Below, piece by piece: positions 8,558 to 17,788 of a stretch of DNA of 64,000 nucleotides. How positions within the stretch are numbered: position 1 is the stretch's first letter; each line of letters begins with the position of its first letter. The position numbers and the translations under genes were made by a program. Under the pieces are notes generated by a model. It was not told the origin of the DNA. It worked only from the letters and a program-made list of their open reading frames with translations, and did no database searches. The DNA is taken from assembly GCA_017941085.1 (NCBI GenBank), contig JAGAXF010000005.1, positions 1-64,000 on the forward strand. Direction: 5' to 3'. The stretch comes from Bacillota bacterium (GTDB taxonomy: Bacteria > Bacillota > Clostridia > Peptostreptococcales > Anaerovoracaceae).

Positions 8558-10333
8558 TTATATATTACCTTTATACTCAATGCACATCATTGTAAGGTCA
8601 TCAAACTGCTCTGCCTCTTCAACAAAGTCATCCACAGACTTCCTTACTCCCTGAAGGATTTCCTTCGGACCACCTTTTCGGCTTTCGTTTAATGCCTTAA
8701 GCATTCTTTCCGTTCCATATAGTTCATTATCTTTATTGGCCGCCTCAGGAACTCCGTCAGTGTATACAAACAGCTTGTCTCCAGGCTGTAATTCTATTTC
8801 ATAGTCCTTGTATTTTAAGCCTTCCATTCCTCCCAGCACAAAACCATGCTTGTCTTTTATAAGCTGGAACTCCTGGCCATTTTTCATAAGGCTTGGATAT
8901 TCGTGACCTGCGTTTGCTGCAATTATTCTTCCCGTGGATATTTCCAGGATACCAAGCCACATGGTGACAAACATTTCCGCTTGATTGTTCTTTGATATTG
9001 TATCGTTTACGTCAGTGAGAATTTCTGCAGGAGTTTTTCCGGGAGATGCCTTACTCTCTATCATGATTTTAGATGACATCATAAATAGAGCTCCCGGTAT
9101 ACCCTTTCCGGACACGTCCGCAATGGCCAGGCAGATATGGTCGGGATCTATGAAGAAAAAGTCATAGAAATCCCCACCCACTTCCTTGGCCGGGTCCATG
9201 GAGGCATATATGTCAAATTCTTTTCTATCGGGAAAAGGAGGGAATTGGTTGGGAAGCATGGAGGCCTGAATCTTTGTAGCCAGATCTAACTCCGTTCCTA
9301 TACGTTCTTTCTCCTTAGTTATCTCTTCTATTTCCAAAGTATAGGCATCCATTTCCTCTGCCAAATCCACCACGTCGTCAGCCAGATATTTCATCTCATT
9401 TTGAATTCGTACCGAGGAAAGTCCCTCTTGGACTGCCTTGCTGTCTTTGCTGTTTTTATAAAGCCTAATATTCTCTTGGATATTCTTTAGGGGCCTCAGA
9501 ACAAAGCCATAAATTATTCCCAGACAAATAAGGGAAAGAATGGTCTGATATGCAACCGCCAAGGCGGTCTTATGTCGGGCTTGGCGCTCAATGCTGTCTT
9601 TGATATAGGTTAGGTCATAGGTTAATCCAATTAAAACCGGACGATCATCCACATTTCCTATATGGGCATAATAGTCCACATAATCCCCTGCATCAGCCAA
9701 ATAAGAGGAATCGTTTACAGCACTTTTCATTGCCTGGGCCTGGCTTTCGTCCACCTTTACACTTATTCCAATGGGATATACCTCTTCATAGCTGGTGCCT
9801 CTTATGGAATCCGGGTCCGCTGCACTAAACAGGAAGAACTGAGAATCAAAGGCCTCATTTGGCAAAACGCAAAAGAGGAATGCCACATTGCAGGACTTTT
9901 TAATCTGGTTTATTCTTGTTATGAACCAGGAGTAGGCGATCTCCGCAAACAATTTCTGATCGTAATCTTCCATGGCATTTATTTCTTCAGCTGTTGCGTA
10001 TTTCAGCTGAACTAAAGGATGTCGAGTTTTCCAAACCCTATACTTTTCCTCTGTTTGGGTGTGCTGGCTATAGTCAACATCATACTCTATATCCATATTT
10101 TCATAATTGTCGTACCAATACTTAATAAGCCAGTCATATGTAGGATATTCCTTTAGAGCCATTTCAACCTCAGCGGCAACATTGGATGCAATATCCTCCG
10201 TCTGAAGTTTTATGTCCCTTGTAGCATCAACTCTTTGATTATAAAAAGACAAAAGGCCGGTTATTATGGTCCCCGCCAAAAAGAGTATGGCCACCTGAAT
10301 TATGATGCTGTATTTTTTATTCTTCATATCCAT
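8558..10333 (-). CDS. Membrane-bound SpoIIE/RsbU-type PP2C phosphatase
   Basis: About 591 residues. TM1 (about 8-30) and TM2 (about 255-280) flank an extracytoplasmic sensor region of roughly 225 residues. A linker helix and a SpoIIE-type PPM phosphatase domain follow (about 365-590). The metal-binding motifs are visible: EVGGDFYDFF, IADVSGKGIPG, FVTMWLG, NAGHEYP, YTDGVPEA and QFDDLTMMC. Such proteins dephosphorylate anti-sigma-factor antagonists, so an external signal probably controls a sigma factor or partner-switching pathway. No cognate kinase or antagonist lies nearby. The start is ambiguous: ATGs at 10333 and 10327, both with poor ribosome sites. Confidence 0.88.
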   Translation of the reverse strand: MDMKNKKYSIIIQVAILFLAGTIITGLLSFYNQRVDATRDIKLQTEDIASNVAAEVEMALKEYPTYDWLIKYWYDNYENMDIEYDVDYSQHTQTEEKYRVWKTRHPLVQLKYATAEEINAMEDYDQKLFAEIAYSWFITRINQIKKSCNVAFLFCVLPNEAFDSQFFLFSAADPDSIRGTSYEEVYPIGISVKVDESQAQAMKSAVNDSSYLADAGDYVDYYAHIGNVDDRPVLIGLTYDLTYIKDSIERQARHKTALAVAYQTILSLICLGIIYGFVLRPLKNIQENIRLYKNSKDSKAVQEGLSSVRIQNEMKYLADDVVDLAEEMDAYTLEIEEITKEKERIGTELDLATKIQASMLPNQFPPFPDRKEFDIYASMDPAKEVGGDFYDFFFIDPDHICLAIADVSGKGIPGALFMMSSKIMIESKASPGKTPAEILTDVNDTISKNNQAEMFVTMWLGILEISTGRIIAANAGHEYPSLMKNGQEFQLIKDKHGFVLGGMEGLKYKDYEIELQPGDKLFVYTDGVPEAANKDNELYGTERMLKALNESRKGGPKEILQGVRKSVDDFVEEAEQFDDLTMMCIEYKGNI

Positions 10334-10399
10334 TTTTCTGTGGGTTAGTTCATGAATTATATGCTTATTTAACGAAACACTACCTAAGGTCTCTGACAG

Positions 10400-10481
10400 A
10401 AAAAGGAGCAACTAACACCACGTGGTCACTGGCTGGAGTTATTATCCCCAAGCCACTGAACACATAGTGCAAGTCGCTCCT
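10400..10481 (-). terminator. Long terminator-like hairpin between atpK and the phosphatase gene
   Basis: On the minus strand AGGAGCGACT pairs with AGTTGCTCCT, then ACTATGTG with CACGTGGT, then a TCAGTGGCT/AGCCAGTGA helix and a short apical stem, followed by TTTTT. Several pairs are G-U only when read as minus-strand RNA, so that is the functional orientation. It can terminate the V-ATPase transcript and also lies in the phosphatase 5' leader. It resembles the structure at 63296-63393. Confidence 0.75.
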
Positions 10482-10529
10482 ATTACCTAATCGTTAGAAC
10501 CTTTCCAACTACTTAATTCCCTTCCGGGT

Positions 10530-10967
10530 TTAGCTATTCAGTAGCAGCAAGCTGAATACCAAGGTAAACAAGGCTACAGTTTCTGCTATACCGATTACAA
10601 TGAAGTAGTTGGCAGTACCCTTTCCTGTTGCACCGAGAGCATCAGCGGAAGCTGCTGCACACTTGCCCTGGAAGAAAGCGGAAAGACCAATTGCCAATCC
10701 ACCAAAGATTCCTACGCCTAAAGCCAAACCGGCATCTGCGCCATTTTCAACGGCAGTTCTTATAAAGTTCATAAGAAGGAATCCGTAAATGGTCTGAGTC
10801 AGAGGAGCACCTGTAAAAGCGATCATGATAAAGGGAGCAGGTTTACCACTGGCATAACATTTTTTCCATGCGCCTACAGAAGACATACCGCCAAATCCAG
10901 CTCCGAATGCTGAACCTGCAGCGGATAAACCAAGGGCTGCAGCCATACCTATAAATGCAAGATTCAT
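10530..10967 (-). CDS. atpK: V-type ATPase membrane rotor subunit K
   Basis: A 145-residue proteolipid with four transmembrane helices made of two hairpins (about 1-70 and 78-145). It forms the membrane rotor ring. The ion-binding glutamate lies in helix 4 (VIGIAETVALF); the equivalent helix-2 position is Gln in PLTQTIYGF, as in duplicated V-type K subunits. FFQGKCAAA supplies a Gln in helix 3. The Thr-Gln, Gln and Glu set matches most sodium ligands known for Enterococcus hirae NtpK, so sodium coupling is likely, as inference. Last gene of the V-ATPase operon; AAAAGGAG precedes the ATG. Confidence 0.93.
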   Translation of the reverse strand: MNLAFIGMAAALGLSAAGSAFGAGFGGMSSVGAWKKCYASGKPAPFIMIAFTGAPLTQTIYGFLLMNFIRTAVENGADAGLALGVGIFGGLAIGLSAFFQGKCAAASADALGATGKGTANYFIVIGIAETVALFTLVFSLLLLNS

Positions 10968-11028
10968 AATAATTTCTCCTTTTCTTAATTCTCTTAAATT
11001 ATCTAAAGGTTAATTTATAAATTTAAGC

Positions 11029-12852
11029 TTATTCATTTAGCTCTTTAAATGGTTCATATGGTACGCCCGTCCATTCAATACCTGCCTGCCCGGAGAATTC
11101 AAGAACGTTCAAACGAACACCGTGAACAACTACTGACAGGAAGCACATTACTATGTTAAGGGCATGCCCGATTAACACGACAATTACACCTGCAATCATC
11201 AAAGGTCCATGCATACCGGCTGCGATTCCGTTAAAACTCTGGGAAATCGCCACACCTGCCATACCTACTGCAAAGAGTCTGATGTAACTCATTACATTAC
11301 CGAAGCAGCTTATTGTGTTCAGGAATACAGTAAATGAATCTGCAAGTCCTGATTTTAACCCCTGACCGAAAGTCTTGTCCGGAGACATTCCTCCGAAGAG
11401 AACTACTATCAGGAAGGCTACTCCTATAAGTACGAATACCGGCATCAATGGAACTGGATCGTGAGTAACAAGGTTTAGAGATAACAGGTACATTGCTATG
11501 ATGGCAATGGCCCAACCTACATCTGCAACCCACGACAGGTCTTTCTCCGGAATCTTCTTCTTGATTGACAGAATAGCACCTAAGGCCATCTGTATGGCTC
11601 CTATGGAGAAAGAGAACCTCATTATCATGTTCTGGGCGTCTGTGCTGGTTTTGCCGAAATACTCCGGATAGGTTGCAATGCTTGGAATTACCAACTTCTT
11701 AAGGAGTGGAACTTCCATGGCACTTTCCATACCGAACCAGGTTCCGGTTACAGCACCCCATATTATGGTGGCAATGGATAGTACGTATAGCAGGAATGTC
11801 ACATTGGTGACCTTCTTCTGCACTACATTAATAGCAATTGTACCTATTAGTATCAGCACACCATATGCACCGTCACCTATGATCATGGCGAAGAACAGTA
11901 TGAAGAACAAGAAGAACCAAAGTGAAATATCTTGTTCTCTATATCCCGGCATAATACCCAGAATATCGAATACTGGCTGAATCAGTTTGGATACCTTGTT
12001 GTAACGAACCTTTGTAGGTATCTTATCATCGTCATCTGCCACATCTTCCACTGCCCAGGCACAGCCTGTTTCCGCAGCCTTTGCCTTAAAGACTTCAATG
12101 TCTGCCTCGGGAATATATCCTGAAATCCAAACAAAGTCTTCATCGCCATCCGTGGTGGCTTCTGCTTCAGAGAAATTTAATTCGTTCTGAACTTTTCGCA
12201 TTTCAGCCTTAAAGCTTTCATCGTAGATGGATGCAGCTTTCAGGGTTTCGTCGCATTCCTGTATGCCTTCTCTGGAGAGTTCTATATCGTGCTTCAGATC
12301 GGAAATACCTCTTTCCGGAAGCATGAACTCTGTGGCCTGAATTTCAGGGGGCAAAGTTCCAAGGACTGCGACAGCAACCTGTTTGTCAATTGGCGAAAGC
12401 TTGATTACTCGAACATTTTCGTCAGCAGCAGCGGCTTGAAATTCCTTCTCTCCCATACGGTAGAAATGGAAGTCAAACCCCTCGTTTCTTAGTTCAGCCA
12501 ATTCTGCTGGTGAAAAATCACCCCAATCGGATATTCTATCGATTTCAGCACTGGCAGAACTGATTTCCTGCGTAAGAACACTCTTTTTCTCTAGGGCATC
12601 CAGTACGCCGGAGTACATTTTATTAAATTCTTCTTCAGAGAGAATTTCACTGCTTCCTCTTTGCTTAGGCTCAGCATACTCCTTAAGAGTTGTTGCTGTC
12701 CTGGACATGGTTTGGAAGCGTTCCGTCACCTCTCTGTCCGCGCTTTGCTTTTCAGCTAGATGCATTACGCCTATATCTCTTAGGCCCTTAAGCATCGCTT
12801 CTTTCCCGGAGGCGGAAGTGACGACATGTACCATTTTCATTTTTTCTATCAT
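11029..12852 (-). CDS. atpI: V-type ATPase subunit I (stator/ion channel)
   Basis: A 607-residue a/I subunit. The N-terminal half (about 1-310) is a soluble peripheral-arm domain with coiled coils (MIEKMKMVHVVTS at the start). The C-terminal half has about seven transmembrane helices, beginning around YREQDISLWFFLFFILFFAMIIGDGAYG. FGNVMSYIRLFAVGMAG carries the conserved arginine that faces the rotor glutamate. It forms the ion path with the K ring. The start at 12852 is 3 bases after the subunit D stop codon, with GGAGG in the end of that gene. Confidence 0.93.
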   Translation of the reverse strand: MIEKMKMVHVVTSASGKEAMLKGLRDIGVMHLAEKQSADREVTERFQTMSRTATTLKEYAEPKQRGSSEILSEEEFNKMYSGVLDALEKKSVLTQEISSASAEIDRISDWGDFSPAELAELRNEGFDFHFYRMGEKEFQAAAADENVRVIKLSPIDKQVAVAVLGTLPPEIQATEFMLPERGISDLKHDIELSREGIQECDETLKAASIYDESFKAEMRKVQNELNFSEAEATTDGDEDFVWISGYIPEADIEVFKAKAAETGCAWAVEDVADDDDKIPTKVRYNKVSKLIQPVFDILGIMPGYREQDISLWFFLFFILFFAMIIGDGAYGVLILIGTIAINVVQKKVTNVTFLLYVLSIATIIWGAVTGTWFGMESAMEVPLLKKLVIPSIATYPEYFGKTSTDAQNMIMRFSFSIGAIQMALGAILSIKKKIPEKDLSWVADVGWAIAIIAMYLLSLNLVTHDPVPLMPVFVLIGVAFLIVVLFGGMSPDKTFGQGLKSGLADSFTVFLNTISCFGNVMSYIRLFAVGMAGVAISQSFNGIAAGMHGPLMIAGVIVVLIGHALNIVMCFLSVVVHGVRLNVLEFSGQAGIEWTGVPYEPFKELNE

Positions 12853-12854
12853 CC

Positions 12855-13463
12855 CTATGCCTCCTCTAATTTTTTCTTCGAGATCTTGCCTCGTACAACC
12901 GCCGCTGTCTGTTGGTCTCCCAGATAAACCTGGATTACGCGGATATTTTCCTTTGCTTCCGGAATCTTGACCTTCTCAAAGAGGTTAACTCTCTGGGATG
13001 TGGTCTTAAGTTCTGACTCCAAAAGTTCAGTTTGTTTTTTTAGTGTTGAGACCAAAGCGTCCAGTGTGGCAATATCACGAAGTTTGAAGACTGCAGTGTC
13101 CACCCAAAGGGGATACTCGTCCACATCGTAATTGATGTCCTTGAACGTCAGCTCTTGGAAAGCCGGCACCGTTACACCTGCAATGTTTTCATCTACACAG
13201 ATTACCTTGTCAGGCTGTACCAGTTGTTCCAATTTTTTATCTTCATCAAAGATTTCATTTTCTGCGAAAACAGCTATCCAATCGTCCAAATCACCAATCA
13301 TCTGAATGCGCTGAGCTTCCTTATCTTCCAGCTCTGCACGCACCTTCATAATTACTGACTGCAATTGTTGTTTCTTCAGCTGCAGCGTAGGAAGGTAGCG
13401 TTGGAACTGCTTCAGGTTTTCCTTCTGCTTCTTCAGTTCATTCTTTGTTAATTTGATAGCCAT
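12855..13463 (-). CDS. atpD: V-type ATPase subunit D (central stalk)
   Basis: A 202-residue, mostly helical protein. The N-terminal KLTKNELKKQKENLKQFQRYLPTLQLKKQQL and the C-terminal helix containing ETTSQRVNLFEKVKIP-like sequence (here TTSQRVNLFEKVKIPEAK) are diagnostic of subunit D. The two long helices form the rotating shaft inside the A3B3 head. AAAAAGGAG lies before the ATG at 13463. Length is typical for bacterial D subunits. Confidence 0.93.
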   Translation of the reverse strand: MAIKLTKNELKKQKENLKQFQRYLPTLQLKKQQLQSVIMKVRAELEDKEAQRIQMIGDLDDWIAVFAENEIFDEDKKLEQLVQPDKVICVDENIAGVTVPAFQELTFKDINYDVDEYPLWVDTAVFKLRDIATLDALVSTLKKQTELLESELKTTSQRVNLFEKVKIPEAKENIRVIQVYLGDQQTAAVVRGKISKKKLEEA

Positions 13464-13478
13464 GAACCGCTCCTTTTT

Positions 13479-14774
13479 TTAATTAACCGCAGCTTTGTCA
13501 GGCCATCTCTCTTTGATCAAAGCGGTCTGGAGACCGGTTTCGTTGGGTTCGAAGCATTCAGCAAGGATTTCCCAACCTAGATCGAGAGCGCCTTCCAGCG
13601 GAATATTAACGGAGAGATCCATCAGCTTTGATTCGAATAGTTCACCGTATTTCAGAAGCTTCTCATCCCACTCAGTCATATTGAATCCCATGGATCTCTT
13701 TTCAAGACTCTCATTGTACTGAGCGTAGAGACGAATCATACCGTCCATGAGGGCACGGTGATCGTTTCTGGTTTTACCGTTAACATTCTGTTTTAGTCGG
13801 GACAGGGAACCGAAGGGTTCGATATGTCCATTCTTTAGATAGTACTGGCCTTCTGTAATATAGCCTGTATTATCCGGTACCGGGTGGGTTACGTCATCAC
13901 CGGGCATTGTGGTAACACCCAGGATGGTGATTGAACCGGCCCCTTGGATATCCACGGCCTTCTCATAACGAGCGGCCAAGGAGCTGTAAAGGTCTCCGGG
14001 ATAACCACGGTTGGAAGGTACCTGTTCCATAGTGATGGCCATTTCCTTCTGGGCATCGGCAAAGTTTGTCATATCCGTCAGCAGTACCAATACTCGCTTA
14101 CCCTCAAGAGCAAACTGTTCTGCAACTGCCAAAGACATGTCCGGAACCAGTGTGCATTCTACGATTGGGTCAGCAGCAGTATGGATAAACATTACTGTAT
14201 GGCTCATGGCTCCGCCCTTTTCCAAGGTGTCACGGAATTCCATATAGTCGTCATACTTAAGTCCCATACCGCCAAGAATAATAACATCAACTTCCGCCTG
14301 CATGGCGATTCTTGAAAGCAATTGGTTATAAGGTTCACCGGAGATTGAGAAGATAGGAAGCTTTTGGCTTTCTACCAGTGTATTGAATACGTCAATCATG
14401 GGGATACCTGTACGTATCATGTGCTCAGGCAGGATACGCTTGGATGGATTGAAGGAAGGTCCTCCAATAGGAATCATGTTCTCCGTTAGGGCCGGGCCGT
14501 TGTCTCTGGGTACACCTGCACCGTTAAAGATACGACCAAGCAAATGATCGGAGAAGGATACCATCATAGGTCTTCCCAGGAAGCGAACCGGGTCAGTGGT
14601 GCTGACACCCTGGGCACCTGCAAATACCTGAAGGGATACCAGGTCCTTATCCAATTTGATTACGTTGGCGTAGCTGTCACCTACCAATGCCAAGTCGCCG
14701 TTCTTAACGCCTTCAGCACGGACAGTTACTACGTTACCAACTATTGACTCTATCTTTGTATATATCTTTTGCAT
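13479..14774 (-). CDS. atpB: V-type ATPase subunit B (non-catalytic)
   Basis: A 431-residue B subunit of the A3B3 head. It lacks a Walker A lysine motif: the equivalent stretch reads [13 protein letters not shown]. It keeps the family segments [18 protein letters not shown] and [15 protein letters not shown]. It binds nucleotide without hydrolysing it and completes the catalytic site of subunit A. AGGAGG precedes the ATG at 14774, 11 bases past the subunit A stop codon. Confidence 0.95.
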   Translation of the reverse strand: MQKIYTKIESIVGNVVTVRAEGVKNGDLALVGDSYANVIKLDKDLVSLQVFAGAQGVSTTDPVRFLGRPMMVSFSDHLLGRIFNGAGVPRDNGPALTENMIPIGGPSFNPSKRILPEHMIRTGIPMIDVFNTLVESQKLPIFSISGEPYNQLLSRIAMQAEVDVIILGGMGLKYDDYMEFRDTLEKGGAMSHTVMFIHTAADPIVECTLVPDMSLAVAEQFALEGKRVLVLLTDMTNFADAQKEMAITMEQVPSNRGYPGDLYSSLAARYEKAVDIQGAGSITILGVTTMPGDDVTHPVPDNTGYITEGQYYLKNGHIEPFGSLSRLKQNVNGKTRNDHRALMDGMIRLYAQYNESLEKRSMGFNMTEWDEKLLKYGELFESKLMDLSVNIPLEGALDLGWEILAECFEPNETGLQTALIKERWPDKAAVN

Positions 14775-14785
14775 TTGACCACCTC

Positions 14786-16516
14786 CTAATGTACGACCTT
14801 TGACATGTAAAGGTCAGTAATCTTTTGCTGCTGGGCAGCAAATTCAGGAGACTCCCATTCTGTACCGTGCCAATCCAGGAATTCCTGTCTCAGCTGGTTG
14901 AAGAAGGAACGAATTTCCCTCTTGTCATTCAGGTCATAGGTCTGGTTCATAGCATCATACAGAACTTCGAATTCTTTATTCTGTCTTTCCGGATCGCAGG
15001 CCTGATCGATGGGGTCAAAGGAGTTCTGCTGCAGATATACCGCATCCAAAAGTTCTCCCTTTTGATAGGTGATATAGTCCTCATTGGAGGTACCTTCCTC
15101 ACCTACTACCTTCATCATCTGGTTGACTTCGATACTTCTGATGAGAACGCCTCTTGCCTTATTAATGTCATCCATATTGATAACTCCTGTGTACTTTGAC
15201 CAAGAGTCTACCGGATGGATTGATGGATATTTACGGGCATCGGAACGCTCTCTGGAAAGACCGTGGAATGCACCTACTACCTTCAGTGTAGCCTGGGTTA
15301 CAGGTTCTTCAAAGTTACCACCGGCAGGAGATACTGTTCCGCCTATAGTAATGGAAGAAATGGTTCCGTCTTCCAGGCGAACCTTGCCGGCTCTTTCATA
15401 GAATGCCGCAATGGCGGATTCCAGATATGCAGGGAAGGCTTCTTCTCCCGGGATTTCTTCAAGACGTCCACTCATTTCACGCATGGCCTGTGCCCAACGG
15501 CTGGTGGAGTCAGCCAGGAGGAGTACATCCAGACCCATTTGTCTGTAGTATTCTGCCAAAGTTACCGCTGTATATACGGAAGCTTCTCTGGCTGCTACCG
15601 GCATGGAGGATGTATTACAGATGATGATTGTTCTTTCCATGAGGGACTTGCCTGTCTTAGGGTCAATGAGCTCAGGGAATTCTGTAAGCACTTCTACAAC
15701 TTCGCCGGCACGCTCTCCGCATGCTGCTACGATTACTACGTCTACGTCAGAGTTCTTGGCCTGCATGTGCTGAAGAACTGTCTTTCCTGCGCCGAAGGGG
15801 CCAGGTGTACAGAAGGTACCGCCCTTGGCTACTGGAAGGAAGGCGTCGATACAGCGAAGCTTTGTGACCAATGGTTCATTTGGACGAAGCTTTTCTTCAT
15901 AGCATGTAACTGCCTGCTTAACAGGTTGGGTAAATACCATGGAAAGTTCTCTTTCCTCGCCTTTACCGTCTTCAATTACACAAATCTTATCGTGAACATT
16001 GTATGTTCCCGCTTCTTTGATGGATTTCACTTTCCAATCGTCACCCTTAAGCGTAAAGGGCACCATAATATGGTTGGTGAACAAACCTTCAGGAACAGTA
16101 CCGATGGTGCTGCCTGCTTTTACATGGTCACCAGCCTTAACTGTGGGAGTAAACTCCCAATCACGATCCGGAATTGCATCCAGATACACACCTCTGTCCA
16201 GGAAGAATCCGCACTCCTCTGCCAATGCAGGAAGGGGGTTCTGCAGACCGTCAAATACCTGTGTCAGCAGTCCCGGACCCAGATCTACGCTCATGAGCTC
16301 GCCGGTAAACTCTACGGCGTCGCCCACCTTGATACCGTTGGTCATCTCGTAGATCTGCATGCTTACTTCCCCGTTTCTGATACGAATAACCTCTCCTTTG
16401 AGGCGTTTATCATCAACGAGGATGTAACCAACTTCATTCTTACGAACGGAGCCATCGAAATCTACAGTAATAAGGTTTCCGTTGACCCCGGTTACATAAC
16501 CTGTTTCTACTTTCAT
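14786..16516 (-). CDS. atpA: V-type ATPase subunit A (catalytic)
   Basis: A 576-residue catalytic subunit. The P-loop is [12 protein letters not shown] (about residues 233-244), with the [16 protein letters not shown] segment holding the catalytic glutamate region and [16 protein letters not shown] as Walker B. The A-specific non-homologous insert near residues 100-190 is present. It hydrolyses ATP to pump ions outward, or makes ATP from the gradient. AGGAG lies before the ATG at 16516. A long open frame on the opposite strand is a codon-bias shadow. Confidence 0.96.
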   Translation of the reverse strand: MKVETGYVTGVNGNLITVDFDGSVRKNEVGYILVDDKRLKGEVIRIRNGEVSMQIYEMTNGIKVGDAVEFTGELMSVDLGPGLLTQVFDGLQNPLPALAEECGFFLDRGVYLDAIPDRDWEFTPTVKAGDHVKAGSTIGTVPEGLFTNHIMVPFTLKGDDWKVKSIKEAGTYNVHDKICVIEDGKGEERELSMVFTQPVKQAVTCYEEKLRPNEPLVTKLRCIDAFLPVAKGGTFCTPGPFGAGKTVLQHMQAKNSDVDVVIVAACGERAGEVVEVLTEFPELIDPKTGKSLMERTIIICNTSSMPVAAREASVYTAVTLAEYYRQMGLDVLLLADSTSRWAQAMREMSGRLEEIPGEEAFPAYLESAIAAFYERAGKVRLEDGTISSITIGGTVSPAGGNFEEPVTQATLKVVGAFHGLSRERSDARKYPSIHPVDSWSKYTGVINMDDINKARGVLIRSIEVNQMMKVVGEEGTSNEDYITYQKGELLDAVYLQQNSFDPIDQACDPERQNKEFEVLYDAMNQTYDLNDKREIRSFFNQLRQEFLDWHGTEWESPEFAAQQQKITDLYMSKVVH

Positions 16517-16528
16517 ATAACACTCCTG

Positions 16529-17050
16529 TTACAAACTGTATACTTGCTGCTGTATCCCGTCGAAAAGGGACTGGAATTCAGCCTTGCCCTTATCCTGCTC
16601 AAAGCTGGTCAAACGCTCAAGCAGTTTTAATTTGATTGCATATCCAAACAATACGTGATCGTCAAACATATGCAGTCCCACAAGGGAATCTAGATTTTCA
16701 AACTCATATTCCAGAAGGATTTTCTCTGCCTCTAAGGGGTTTTTAGCCGATAGAGCCGAGGCTGCCACCTGGGCAATGAGTCCATCCTTATCAAAGGCGG
16801 ATGAATAGCTTTTTCCAAGGTTCAAACTTCTTTGATAATTCAGTTCCTTAGTCAACATTCCGTAAAAGTTGGCCCAATCCTCAATAAGAGGGCCTTCCTT
16901 GGAATCCAAGGTGAGATTTTTGAGAAGCTCATAATCCGCTTCACTCACATTTGACTGGCAACAGGACAGGAATTCCTCATAGGTTAAAGGCATATCCCCG
17001 TCTGCTCTGAGTTCGGGCAGGCTTGCTATCAAATAATAATACGAAGCCAT
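16529..17050 (-). CDS. DUF2764 protein, subunit C-like stalk component of the V-ATPase
   Basis: A 173-residue helical protein beginning MASYYYLIASLPELR, with LTYEEFLSCC following. It matches the DUF2764 proteins encoded between subunits E and A in the V-ATPase operons of Chlamydia, spirochaetes and Bacteroidetes. By position it stands in for subunit C (the AC39/d-like central-stalk adaptor), which is otherwise missing here. GGAGG precedes the ATG at 17050. The functional role is inferred from operon position. Confidence 0.8.
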   Translation of the reverse strand: MASYYYLIASLPELRADGDMPLTYEEFLSCCQSNVSEADYELLKNLTLDSKEGPLIEDWANFYGMLTKELNYQRSLNLGKSYSSAFDKDGLIAQVAASALSAKNPLEAEKILLEYEFENLDSLVGLHMFDDHVLFGYAIKLKLLERLTSFEQDKGKAEFQSLFDGIQQQVYSL

Positions 17051-17065
17051 ACTGCGCCTCCTTCT

Positions 17066-17629
17066 CTACTTAAAATCCAAATCTCTGAAGTATGGCATCA
17101 GCATTTCCATTATGCCGTCATCGGAACAATCAAAATAGCCGGATCCGTCCTTGGCTGCAAGGCGGAATCCCTGTTGAACTCCCTTGGTAGGTCTGATTTC
17201 CAGGCCATTTTTAATTTCTTCTGCCAGTTCTTTCTTTAGGGTTTCGCTTACTTCGGATACTTCTGCAGCATAATCTGCAACATTCTCACCGGTAACCACT
17301 GCGCGAATCAACTTGCCGAGACCTTCGCCGGATAGTTCTTTGCTAATGTCGGAAGCAAGGATTTTTTCGAATTCGCCCTGAATTTCAGTTTTGAAAGCCA
17401 GAACTGCATCTCTCTTTGCCTGCTCCGCACCAACTTCAGCACTTTCCTTAAGGATGGCTATTTCTTTTTCAGCCGCTTCCTTATACTGTTGTGCCTCAGT
17501 CTTAGCGCCATTAACTATCGATTCGGCCTTTTTCTTTGCCTCTGCAATGATAGATTCCGCTTCAGCATTTGCCGCCTCTAAGCCTTCCTTACGGATAGAG
17601 GAAACAAGATCTTGAATCTGTAATTCCAT
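17066..17629 (-). CDS. atpE: V-type ATPase subunit E (peripheral stalk)
   Basis: A 187-residue subunit. The N-terminal half is a long charged Ala/Glu/Lys coiled coil (about 10-95: LEAANAEAESIIAEAKKKAE and onward) and the C-terminal half is a globular domain with IRPTKGVQQGFRL. It forms the peripheral stalk that holds the head. The ATG at 17629 has AGGAGG at ideal spacing, so it is preferred to the GTG two codons upstream. It is the first gene of the operon E-DUF2764-A-B-D-I-K. No separate G or F subunit gene is visible. Confidence 0.9.
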   Translation of the reverse strand: MELQIQDLVSSIRKEGLEAANAEAESIIAEAKKKAESIVNGAKTEAQQYKEAAEKEIAILKESAEVGAEQAKRDAVLAFKTEIQGEFEKILASDISKELSGEGLGKLIRAVVTGENVADYAAEVSEVSETLKKELAEEIKNGLEIRPTKGVQQGFRLAAKDGSGYFDCSDDGIMEMLMPYFRDLDFK

Positions 17630-17752
17630 AGGCACCTCCTTATTAGATTATGGAATCAATAACTCTAACATAAAGTTAAAATTAGACATGTAAATCAGTG
17701 TTTTTCAACACTTTTTTAGGTAAAAAACGCTCTTTTTTGATAAAAATACTTT

Positions 17753-17788
17753 GTCGTCTATTATAATACACACGCTAATTTCGTGCAA
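17753..17788 (-). promoter_or_regulatory. Predicted promoter of the V-ATPase operon
   Basis: On the minus strand TTGCAC (17783-17788) and TATAAT (17760-17765) are separated by exactly 17 bases. It overlaps the end of whiA and leaves a leader of about 125 bases before atpE. A second, weaker candidate is TTGAAA (17703-17708) with TCTAAT (17681-17686), spacing 16, overlapping a small AGTGTT/AACACT hairpin. The rest of 17630-17774 shows no gene. Confidence 0.6.

Noticed and set aside
15263..16630. Open frame of 455 codons on the + strand opposite V-ATPase subunit A
   Set aside because: It is fully antisense to a clear catalytic subunit, has no ribosome site or recognisable domain, and its composition mirrors the codon bias of the real gene.
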